Of a stretch of DNA of 41,244 bases, positions 8,079 through 15,018 are shown in pieces. Numbering within the stretch: position 1 is the first letter of the stretch; every line of letters starts with the position of its first letter. The DNA comes from CAZIRF01 sp964541755 (lineage in GTDB: Bacteria; Spirochaetota; Spirochaetia; Treponematales; Breznakiellaceae), in NCBI GenBank assembly GCA_964541755.1, contig CAZIRF010000025.1, positions 1-41,244 of the forward strand. Direction: 5' to 3'. The position numbers and the translations under genes are program-made. The notes under the pieces are model-generated. The model was not told the origin of the DNA. It worked only from the letters and a program-made list of their open reading frames with translations, and did no database searches.

Positions 8079-10893
8079 ACTCATTGCCATCATTATTGCC
8101 TCGTTTCTCGCCCTGGACCTCGTGGTTCTGCTTTCAACCGGCCATATCAAGCAGGAGAGCAAAAAACGCTACCAGCGAAAAGAACGCCTTGTCGAACTCG
8201 TCGGCAACTGGATAAGCGAACCGAAGGCTGCCTTCCCGCCCCTTTCGAAGCGCGAAGAACGGCTTCTGCTCGAGGTTCTTGGTGAATTTGGCGACAAACT
8301 CAGCCTGTCCCCACTTAAACTCGAAACCTTGCACGCGGTCCTCGTCTCGCAGAAAGGTATAAAAAGAGCCCAACGCGACGCCAGGAGTTCAAGGGCATCC
8401 AAACGCGCCCGCTGCATTCGGCTCATACCCTATATTCGGGAGAGGGATCGCCTCTCCCTGTGCCGCAGTCTCCTCGCACGGGAAAAAACGCCCCTGCTCT
8501 TCATGAAGCTCATGATCATCGCCCTTGAACGCGATGGAGAGACCCTTATGGACGACCTTGTCGCCGCCCTGCGCATGCGGGAAGAGAGCGTGCAGGAACG
8601 GGCGCTTGCGATACTCACCGAGTCGCAGTACGCCCTTGTTTCCTGGGCTACCACCCACCGACGTGATCGCGATCCCTTGGTTCGTCGCATTCTCCTGGCA
8701 CTCTGTTCGCACTATCACTATGACTGGTCCGACGATTTCCTCGCCGGCTGCCTCGAAGATCAGGATGCCCAACTGCGTCGTTTGGCGCTGGAAGTTGCGA
8801 GCCAGGCCAGAAGCACAGCCCTTGAAGCCGATGCACTCCTTGCGTCCCAAGACCCGTATCTGGTCGAAGAGGGAATTCGGCTGATATTACACTCAGATGA
8901 ACTGCCCTCTTGGCAGAGCCTTGCGCGATTTCTCGACAATGCGTCCACACAGCGCGTTGTCGCCGACGGTCTCGCTTCCCGCCTTCGCCGTGAGCCAGCC
9001 CTCATTCCCCGGCTCTTCGAGTGGTACGCACACGAAACCGACAGCAGCAGACGCAGGGTTCTCGCACAGGTCCTGTCATCCCGGCTCCCTTGGATCATGC
9101 GCAAGCTGCCCGGCCCACAGGCGGATACCGTCCTTACCCTTGTCGAAGATCTCATCAGCGCAGACTGCAGCCCCGAACTCTTCGCCTGGCTCGCGCGCGA
9201 CCACAACAGCGAGCGGCTGGAAGCGCTGTGTAATTGCCTGCGTCCCATTCTCGATCAAAACGACGATTTTCGCGCGCGAGCCACGCGTTTTCTGCGCCCG
9301 GACCTCAAGGAACGCTTGGGACTTGGCGAGTGGAGTCTGCCCAAGAGTGAACGCCGGGCCGGCATACGCATACGGGACCGGTTATACCTCGGCACCCTCA
9401 TGATAGTGACACTCGCCTTCATTCCCGGCCTCTTCATCCTTCTCAAGATGGATGATGTGCAGGGTATAGCCATTAGCGGGGTCCTCCAAGAGTTCCTGGT
9501 CTTCTTCAACAGCGCCTTTGCCATCTATGCCGCTGTTCTCAACCTCTCGTACCTTGCGCTCATGCTCATCTCTTCCCGCCACGTGGCCCGCCAAAAAAAC
9601 CAATGGGCCCTTGCAGATCGACGATTTCTCTTTACCCCGGGGGTCATGCCCTCGGTTTCGATTATTGCCCCGGCCTGGAACGAGGAGAAGACCATACTCC
9701 AGAGCGTGCACTCCCTGCTTTCGCTAGTCTACCCCGCCTTCGAAGTGATCGTCGTCAATGACGGCTCGAGCGACCACACCCTGTCGATCCTCATCGACCA
9801 CTTCAAGCTCGAGCCGGTAAGCCTCGAGGCAGATACCCGTATCGAGAGTGCCCCGGTTCTTGGGGTTTGGCGCAGCCCCGTCTTTCCCAAGCTTACCGTT
9901 GTCGACAAGCAGAATGGCGGAAAGGCCGACTCCCTCAACGCCGGGATCGCCCGCTCGAAAAACGAGTACGTCTGCAGCATCGATGCCGACAGCCTCCTCG
10001 AGAGCGAATCCCTGCTCAAAATCCTCTACCGCAGCCTCGCCACAAACAGGGAAATGGCGGCCTGTGGGGGCAATATTATTCCCATTAACGGCTGTCGCGT
10101 CGAAATGGGCCGGCTGGAACGCATCCACTTTCCCAAAGCCCCGCTGGCAAAGTGGCAGACGGTCGAGTACCTGCGTTCATTTATCGCCGGGCGCATGGGA
10201 TGGGCCCGCCTCAACGCATTACTCATCATTTCGGGGGCCTTTGGCGTCTTTCGCAGAGATCGCCTCCTTGAAGTCGGTGGCTATCTGAGCGGGCGCAGCG
10301 CGCTCGCAGTGGACACGGTCGGGGAGGACCTCGAGGTGGTTATCCGCCTTGCCCGCCGCCTTCGTGAACGAAAGATTCCCTTTACCATCGACTATGCCCA
10401 CAACGCCAATTGCTGGACAGAAGTCCCCGAAGACCTCTCCAGCCTGCTCAAACAACGCGATCGCTGGCACCGGGGGCTCATGGAGAACATGATTTTTCAT
10501 CGAAAACTCCTCTTTAACCCCCGCTACCGGGCGATTGGGCTCCTGGCCATCCCCTACTTTCACCTTTTCGAACTCTTGGGCCCCTTCCTGGAAGCCACCG
10601 GCTATCTCATGCTCCTCGTGTCGTTGGTAACGGGCCTCGTTCCCGCCTCCGTTGTAATCGCCATGTTCATACTGGTAAGCTTTATGGGCGTTCTCGTCTC
10701 GCTGGCAAGCTTCTATCTCGCCGAACGTGGCGTCGTATACTTCCAGGACCGGGAATATCGACAGGCGATCCGGTACAGTATCGCGGAAAACTTCGGCTAC
10801 CGGCAGTTCATGAGCCTGCAGCGCCCCATCAGTTATATAAAATTCCTCTTCAAGAGCGCCGGCTGGCAAAAAATTGCCCGAAAAGGCTTTTAA
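8062..10893 (+). CDS. HEAT-repeat/GT2 membrane glycosyltransferase
   Basis: A 943-residue inner-membrane protein overlapping the ODP gene by 17 nt, with GGAGGGGG before its ATG. One N-terminal helix (about 5-25) is followed by some 400 residues of short amphipathic helix pairs (30-430) resembling HEAT repeats, two membrane helices (440-505), a family-2 glycosyltransferase (525-805) and several C-terminal helices (825-910). The catalytic set of processive synthases (cellulose, hyaluronan and poly-GlcNAc type) is complete: NDGSSD (566-571), DAD (641-643), TVGED (752-756) and QRDRW (798-802). It should polymerise a sugar from UDP-sugar and export the chain. The large cytoplasmic helical platform is unusual and could dock the STAS or ODP proteins encoded upstream; that is inference. 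Polymer identity is unknown. Confidence 0.9.
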   Translation: MAISLELIAIIIASFLALDLVVLLSTGHIKQESKKRYQRKERLVELVGNWISEPKAAFPPLSKREERLLLEVLGEFGDKLSLSPLKLETLHAVLVSQKGIKRAQRDARSSRASKRARCIRLIPYIRERDRLSLCRSLLAREKTPLLFMKLMIIALERDGETLMDDLVAALRMREESVQERALAILTESQYALVSWATTHRRDRDPLVRRILLALCSHYHYDWSDDFLAGCLEDQDAQLRRLALEVASQARSTALEADALLASQDPYLVEEGIRLILHSDELPSWQSLARFLDNASTQRVVADGLASRLRREPALIPRLFEWYAHETDSSRRRVLAQVLSSRLPWIMRKLPGPQADTVLTLVEDLISADCSPELFAWLARDHNSERLEALCNCLRPILDQNDDFRARATRFLRPDLKERLGLGEWSLPKSERRAGIRIRDRLYLGTLMIVTLAFIPGLFILLKMDDVQGIAISGVLQEFLVFFNSAFAIYAAVLNLSYLALMLISSRHVARQKNQWALADRRFLFTPGVMPSVSIIAPAWNEEKTILQSVHSLLSLVYPAFEVIVVNDGSSDHTLSILIDHFKLEPVSLEADTRIESAPVLGVWRSPVFPKLTVVDKQNGGKADSLNAGIARSKNEYVCSIDADSLLESESLLKILYRSLATNREMAACGGNIIPINGCRVEMGRLERIHFPKAPLAKWQTVEYLRSFIAGRMGWARLNALLIISGAFGVFRRDRLLEVGGYLSGRSALAVDTVGEDLEVVIRLARRLRERKIPFTIDYAHNANCWTEVPEDLSSLLKQRDRWHRGLMENMIFHRKLLFNPRYRAIGLLAIPYFHLFELLGPFLEATGYLMLLVSLVTGLVPASVVIAMFILVSFMGVLVSLASFYLAERGVVYFQDREYRQAIRYSIAENFGYRQFMSLQRPISYIKFLFKSAGWQKIARKGF

Positions 10894-10953
10894 ACGCCTT
10901 CCCTGCACGTTTTTTCTGGTCAAAACTGTACCTCGGCCCTATCTTGAAGTATC

Positions 10954-11109
10954 TTGTAACGTGAGTGTAGTGCGATAGCAAAAACGATCGGCATATCAAC
11001 GGGCACCGCAGATGCAAACCGATAGAAACCGAAGGGTTTGGTATCTGATACTGCTTTACTGCGTAATATTCAAAGCCGATGTAACCAAACTGGGAGGTTT
11101 GGAGTTTTT
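10954..11109 (+). ncRNA. Candidate structured leader RNA with terminator-like hairpin
   Basis: The 307-nt gap between the synthase and the next gene holds ordered pairing. An outer stem ATCGGC (10987-10992) / GCCGAT (11075-11080) encloses CAGAT (11009-11013) / ATCTG (11043-11047) and AAACC (11016-11020) / GGTTT (11035-11039); CGCAG (11007-11011) / CTGCG (11059-11063) is an alternative. A weak promoter TTGTAA-N16-TAGCAA (10954-10981) would start transcription at the outer stem. A terminator-like CCAAAC/GTTTGG hairpin follows, and the GGTTTGG at 11035-11041 could instead pair with its CCAAAC arm, the logic of a riboswitch. It does not fit the TPP, c-di-GMP or other consensus sequences I know. 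Class unknown. Confidence 0.4.
11085..11109 (+). terminator. Intrinsic terminator-like hairpin
   Basis: CCAAAC (11085-11090) pairs with GTTTGG (11097-11102), followed by AGTTTTTG. The stem is short (6 bp) but placed right before a fresh promoter at 11122. Confidence 0.45.
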
Positions 11110-11121
11110 GTAGATAAATGG

Positions 11122-11149
11122 TTGATTTTTTTTGTCAATAATTTATACT
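11122..11149 (+). promoter_or_regulatory. Sigma70-like promoter of the TPR/rlmN operon
   Basis: TTGATT (11122-11127), a 16-bp spacer and TATACT (11144-11149), in locally AT-rich DNA. It would give a leader of about 45 nt before the GTG at 11201, which has its own Shine-Dalgarno site. Confidence 0.6.
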
Positions 11150-11200
11150 GATGCTGCCGGGGCACGAAGGAGCACCCGACAGTAAAAAGAGGAAGAAGCA

Positions 11201-11539
11201 GTGGATTCAAAAAAGCTGTTTGATCGATTCGAAGATGAAGGATTCATCAAGCAGACAGAGACCCCTACTGTCGATCCGCACCGAAAGGCCCTGCTCAACC
11301 GGAAGGGGAATGTTCTCTTCAACGAGGGCAAGATCGAAGCAGCCCGCCGGGTCTTTCTGACAACCGGGTATTCGGATGGCTTGACCCGCGTTGGCGATTG
11401 GTATCGTTCACAGGGCCGCGAAATTGAAGCGTTACGTATGTACTGGATTGCCCCGGACCGGACAAAAGCTGCAGAGCTCTTGGAAAAGGTTTCGGTTTTG
11501 ATACAAAAACTCATACACGAGGATGATAACCATGAGTGA
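11201..11539 (+). CDS. Small conserved-looking protein of unknown function
   Basis: A 112-residue soluble protein, starting at a GTG with AGAGGAAG six bases upstream. It has no signal peptide or membrane helix. The middle (residues 25-85) reads like one or two TPR-type helix pairs: LLNRKGNVLFNEGKIEAARR and VGDWYRSQGREIEALRMYWI. The end of the gene overlaps the ATG of the following TPR protein by 8 nt (ATGAGTGA), so the two are translationally coupled and probably work together. I recognise the general pattern from treponemal genomes but cannot give a function. First gene of a three-gene operon with the TPR protein and rlmN. Confidence 0.8.
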   Translation: MDSKKLFDRFEDEGFIKQTETPTVDPHRKALLNRKGNVLFNEGKIEAARRVFLTTGYSDGLTRVGDWYRSQGREIEALRMYWIAPDRTKAAELLEKVSVLIQKLIHEDDNHE

Positions 11540-12695
11540 AAAGGATCTTGATCAGAACGGCGTTACCGAGAATGCACTTGTCGAGGACAGTGTAGAAGAG
11601 GCGGTTGACCAGGTAGAGGACAAGGAATTTGCCGAAATCTCCGAGCTCTCGAAAAAGGGATATCAGTCTCTCAAAGAGAACAAACTCTCCGAGGCCATCG
11701 CCGCATTCGATGAAATACTGGCCAAGGAACCCGAAAACAACTACGCCCTCGTCGGGCTGGGCGATGCCGCCCGCAAGCGGGGCGCCTTTCGCGAGGCGGT
11801 CGATTACTACCGCAAGTGCCTCGTGCATCACCCCGGCAACAACTATGCCCTCTTCGGTCTCGCCGACTGCTACAAGGCCCTCAACCAGTACCAGAAGGCC
11901 ATAGAGATATGGGAGCAGTACCTGCTCCACGACGACAAGAACATCACCGTCCTTACCCGCGTGGCCGATGCCTACCGCAAGGTGCGCGATTTCCGCCGCT
12001 CGAAGACCATCTACCTGCGCGTCCTCGAAATGGAAGAGAACAATCCCTACGCACTCATCGGCCTGGGCCACCTCCACTACGACTTCAAGGAATACCGGGA
12101 CGCCCTCTTTTACTGGGAGCGCATGCTCGAAATAAACCGCCACAACGTTGATATCCGTGTCCTTACCTCGATTGGCAACTGCCACCGCAAGCTCAAGACC
12201 TTCGAGCAGGGCGTACCCTACTTCCAGCAGGCCCTCGAGATGGACCGGACCAACTTCTATGCCCTCTTCGGCCTTGCCGACTGCTACCGCGGCATGAACC
12301 AACAGTTCAAGTCCCTCGAGTACTGGAACAAGATCCTCGAACAAGACCCCCGGAACAAGGTCATCCTTACCCGCGCCGGCGACGCCTACCGCAATATGGG
12401 CGACTATGACCAGGCGGGCGACTACTACACGCGCGCCCTCAACATCGAGTTCGATATCTACGCCGTCTTGGGCCTGGCCATCGTCTCGAAGATGCAGGGC
12501 AAATTTGACGACGCCATCGAGTCGCTCCAGCGCCTCATCCAGCAGGACCCCCGCAACTACCGGCTCTATATCGAGCTTTCCGACTGCTACGTCAAGAAGG
12601 GCGATCGCCAGAAGGCCATCGAAGCCCTCGCGGAGTTCCAGAAGCTGGGCATACGCAACATGTACATCAACGAACTGATGGACAAGCTGCGCTAG
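11532..12695 (+). CDS. Tetratricopeptide-repeat protein
   Basis: A 387-residue protein made almost wholly of TPR units: about nine 34-residue repeats with the A-L-G-Y-A-F-A-P pattern, for example the segments beginning YALVGLGDAARKRG, YALFGLADCYKALN and YALIGLGHLHYDFK. The first 45 residues are acidic and probably disordered. It has no signal peptide or membrane anchor, so it should act as a cytoplasmic scaffold. ATG 11532 was chosen because GAGGAT precedes it; an in-frame ATG three codons earlier lacks one. The gene overlaps the small protein upstream and ends 3 nt before rlmN. Partners are unknown. Confidence 0.93.
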   Translation: MSEKDLDQNGVTENALVEDSVEEAVDQVEDKEFAEISELSKKGYQSLKENKLSEAIAAFDEILAKEPENNYALVGLGDAARKRGAFREAVDYYRKCLVHHPGNNYALFGLADCYKALNQYQKAIEIWEQYLLHDDKNITVLTRVADAYRKVRDFRRSKTIYLRVLEMEENNPYALIGLGHLHYDFKEYRDALFYWERMLEINRHNVDIRVLTSIGNCHRKLKTFEQGVPYFQQALEMDRTNFYALFGLADCYRGMNQQFKSLEYWNKILEQDPRNKVILTRAGDAYRNMGDYDQAGDYYTRALNIEFDIYAVLGLAIVSKMQGKFDDAIESLQRLIQQDPRNYRLYIELSDCYVKKGDRQKAIEALAEFQKLGIRNMYINELMDKLR

Positions 12696-12698
12696 GCA

Positions 12699-13760
12699 AT
12701 GGACAGCCGCCCGGTATTGAGCGGACTGAATCCCCGGAAGCTCGCCGACACCCTTATCTCTTTGGTGCCGGGGCTTCCCGCCTTTCGCTCCCGCCAGATA
12801 TTCCAGTGGATTTCACGCGGCGTCCCCTCCTTCGAGGGGATGTCGAACCTGCCCAAGGCCCTGCGCGAGGAGCTCTCTTCGCGCGCACGGGTCTTTTCGA
12901 CGGCGGTCGCCCAGGTCCTCGACGACCCGGACGGTACGGCCAAGCTCCAGATAGCCCTCGATGACGGGGCAAAGGTAGAGGCGGTCCTCCTCGTCGACGG
13001 CGAGGGTCGCCGAACAGCCTGCATCTCGACGCAGGTGGGCTGCCCGGTGGGCTGTGCCTTCTGCAAGACCGGGAGCCTTGGCTTCCTGCGCAACCTGCGC
13101 AGCGACGAGATCATCGAACAGTTCCACCACCTGCAAAACCTCTACAGCCCCGTATCGAACATCGTCGTCATGGGGATGGGGGAGCCCCTGCTCAACCTCG
13201 ATGCCCTCGCCGATGCCCTCGAGGTATTCGCCGCCCCGGAGGGCCTGGGGATGTCCCCCCGCCGCATCACCGTATCGACCAGCGGCATTATCGCGGGCCT
13301 CGAAGCCCTTATCGAACGGGACATCCCCGTGCGCCTCGCCGTCTCGCTTACCACGGCAGACGACGCCCTGCGCGAAAAGCTCATGCCCATCACCCGCGCC
13401 AATCCCCTGCCGAGCCTCAAACAGACCCTCGTGCGCTATCAGAAGGCCTTCGGCAAACGGATAACCCTCGAGGCCGTCATGCTGGGGGGGCTCAATACCC
13501 GCTCCCTTGACGCGCAGCGCATGGCCGATTTCGCCCGCGGCCTCGACGTCCTCGTGAACCTCATCCCCTGGAACCCCGTCGACGGCCTCCAGTGCGAAGG
13601 GGTACCCCTCGCCGTCCCCTCGAACAGCGAGGTCGCCCGCTTCGAAGCGGCCCTCGAGCGCGCCGGGGTCCCAGTGCAAAAGCGCCTGCACAAGGGCCGC
13701 TCGGTCAACGGGGCCTGCGGCCAGCTGGGCTCCCTCGACGGCGTCAAACCCGCCACTTGA
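12699..13760 (+). CDS. rlmN: Dual-specificity rRNA/tRNA adenine C2 methyltransferase RlmN
   Basis: A 353-residue radical SAM enzyme that methylates C2 of A2503 in 23S rRNA and A37 of some tRNAs. The iron-sulfur motif CxxxCxxC is at Cys115, Cys119 and Cys122 (GCPVGCAFCKTG). MGMGEPLLN follows, and the mechanistic cysteine of the ACGQL tail is at about residue 340. Length fits the family. It starts 3 nt after the TPR gene stop, with no clear Shine-Dalgarno sequence, so it is probably translated by coupling. The TPP riboswitch begins 35 nt after its stop, marking the end of this operon or read-through into it. Confidence 0.95.
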   Translation: MDSRPVLSGLNPRKLADTLISLVPGLPAFRSRQIFQWISRGVPSFEGMSNLPKALREELSSRARVFSTAVAQVLDDPDGTAKLQIALDDGAKVEAVLLVDGEGRRTACISTQVGCPVGCAFCKTGSLGFLRNLRSDEIIEQFHHLQNLYSPVSNIVVMGMGEPLLNLDALADALEVFAAPEGLGMSPRRITVSTSGIIAGLEALIERDIPVRLAVSLTTADDALREKLMPITRANPLPSLKQTLVRYQKAFGKRITLEAVMLGGLNTRSLDAQRMADFARGLDVLVNLIPWNPVDGLQCEGVPLAVPSNSEVARFEAALERAGVPVQKRLHKGRSVNGACGQLGSLDGVKPAT

Positions 13761-13794
13761 CCCCCGCAGCCCCGGTCGCTATGCTGTCCACGCC

Positions 13795-13900
13795 GATATC
13801 GGGGTGGTTGGACCGCGATCGGGGCCGTTGGCCCGCGACGCTGTCCTGCCTGAGATCATACCCGTCGAACCTGCTCCGGATAATGCCGGCGAAGGGAATC
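13795..13900 (+). promoter_or_regulatory. TPP riboswitch (thi box)
   Basis: The conserved core is plain: GGGGTGG near the 5' end, CTGAGA (13850-13855), ACCC (13860-13863), GAACCTG (13867-13873), then GGATAATGCCGGCGAAGGGA up to 13897. The closing helix P1 pairs GAT at 13795-13797 with ATC at 13898-13900. It lies 50 nt before thiB and should switch the transporter off when thiamine pyrophosphate is plentiful. Confidence 0.95.
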
Positions 13901-13909
13901 AAGACGCGG

Positions 13910-13942
13910 CCTTTCGGCATCCAGCCCCTCTCGGTCGAAAGG
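13910..13942 (+). promoter_or_regulatory. Shine-Dalgarno-sequestering helix of the TPP riboswitch
   Basis: CCTTTCG (13910-13916) can pair with CGAAAGG (13936-13942), which contains the start of the AAGGA site of thiB. No T-run follows, so control is more likely at translation than at termination. Confidence 0.5.
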
Positions 13943-13950
13943 ACAGAAGC

Positions 13951-15018
13951 ATGACACACAGAAAGCACACGGCGCACACGCGCCCCGGCCCCGCCCGCAA
14001 GATCCTCGCGGGAGCCATCAGCATGACCCTCTTCATCCTCGCAGCCCTGCCCCTTGCCGCAGGCGGTTCAAAAGAGACCGCTGATACTGCCGCTGCGCCA
14101 GAAGGCCCCCTCATCGTATGGACCTACGACTCCTTCGTGTCGGAGTGGGGCCCCGCCGCACAGATCGCGGCGAACTTCAAGGAGGCGACCGGCAAGGAAG
14201 TGCGCTTCGTCTCGCAGGGGGACGGCGGCGTCCTCCTGACCAAGGCCATCGCACAAGGAGCAGCCAGCGGCGCGGATATCGTCTTGGGTCTCGACAACAA
14301 CCTCCTCGAACGGGCCATCGAGTCGGGGATATTCAGCGCCTACAAGCCCGCCGGGGCCGAGCGCATCCTCGAGGGGCTCGCCCTCGACCCGGAGTTCCGC
14401 CTCGTCCCCTGGGACCACGGGAGCTTCGCCTTCATCGTCGATACCGTCGCCGTTGGCGCGCCCCCCGCGAGCCTCGAAGACCTCACCGACAAAAAGTGGC
14501 AGAAGAAGATCATCCTGATGGACCCGCGCACCTCGACCCCGGGGCTCGGCTTCTTTGCCTGGGTCAAGGCCGTCTACGGCGAGGATTGGAAGGACTACTG
14601 GAAACGCCTTGAGCCCTCGATACTCACCATCGCAGACGGCTGGGATTCCGGTTACGGGATGTTCACCAAGGGCGAAGCCCCCCTCGTCCTCTCGTACAAC
14701 ACGAGCCCGGCCTACCACCTCGAATACGAGGAAACGGAGCGCTTCCAGGCCCTGATCTTCGAAGAGGGCCACGTGGACCAGATCGAATTCGCCGGTATCC
14801 TCGCCTCCTCGAAAAGGGTCGAACTCGCTCAGTCCTTCATGGACTTCATGCTTTCCGACGGCTTCCAGGCGGTCATCCCCCTGACCAACTGGATGTACCC
14901 CGTCGTCGAGACCGAACTCCCGGCCTCCTTCCGCCTGGCCCCCACCCCCACGCGGATACTCCCCTCACGCGGCCCTGACACCGCCGAACTCGACGAATGG
15001 GCCGCCCTGTTCCAGTGA
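13951..15018 (+). CDS. thiB: Thiamine ABC transporter substrate-binding protein
   Basis: A 355-residue periplasmic binding protein of the ThiB/TbpA family that delivers thiamine or TPP to ThiPQ. A basic N-terminus and a hydrophobic stretch (about 17-35) end in LPLAAGGSK, so export is clear, but the lipobox cysteine expected in many spirochaetal binding proteins is absent and ordinary signal peptidase I cleavage is likely. Mature-domain features are IVWTYDSF near the start, PWDHGSFAFIVD and DGWDSGYGMFTKGEAPLVLSYNTSPAY, typical of the family. The ATG at 13951 was chosen because AAGGA precedes it and it follows the riboswitch; the frame is open further upstream through the riboswitch, which is not coding. 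The gene stop overlaps the thiP start. Confidence 0.92.
   Translation: MTHRKHTAHTRPGPARKILAGAISMTLFILAALPLAAGGSKETADTAAAPEGPLIVWTYDSFVSEWGPAAQIAANFKEATGKEVRFVSQGDGGVLLTKAIAQGAASGADIVLGLDNNLLERAIESGIFSAYKPAGAERILEGLALDPEFRLVPWDHGSFAFIVDTVAVGAPPASLEDLTDKKWQKKIILMDPRTSTPGLGFFAWVKAVYGEDWKDYWKRLEPSILTIADGWDSGYGMFTKGEAPLVLSYNTSPAYHLEYEETERFQALIFEEGHVDQIEFAGILASSKRVELAQSFMDFMLSDGFQAVIPLTNWMYPVVETELPASFRLAPTPTRILPSRGPDTAELDEWAALFQ

Noticed and set aside
10883..10916. Intrinsic terminator after the GT2 gene (AAGGC/GCCTT then T-run)
   Set aside because: The stem is only five base pairs and the T-run is nine bases away from it.
10987..11081. c-di-GMP-I (GEMM) riboswitch before the TPR operon
   Set aside because: GCAAACC, CAAAGCC and GTAACC occur in GEMM-like order, but the GNRA tetraloop, the GGGACGCAAAGCC block and the second hairpin are missing.
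11201..11539. Assignment of the small protein to a specific T. pallidum locus
   Set aside because: It looks familiar from treponemes, but I cannot confirm the locus number from sequence alone.
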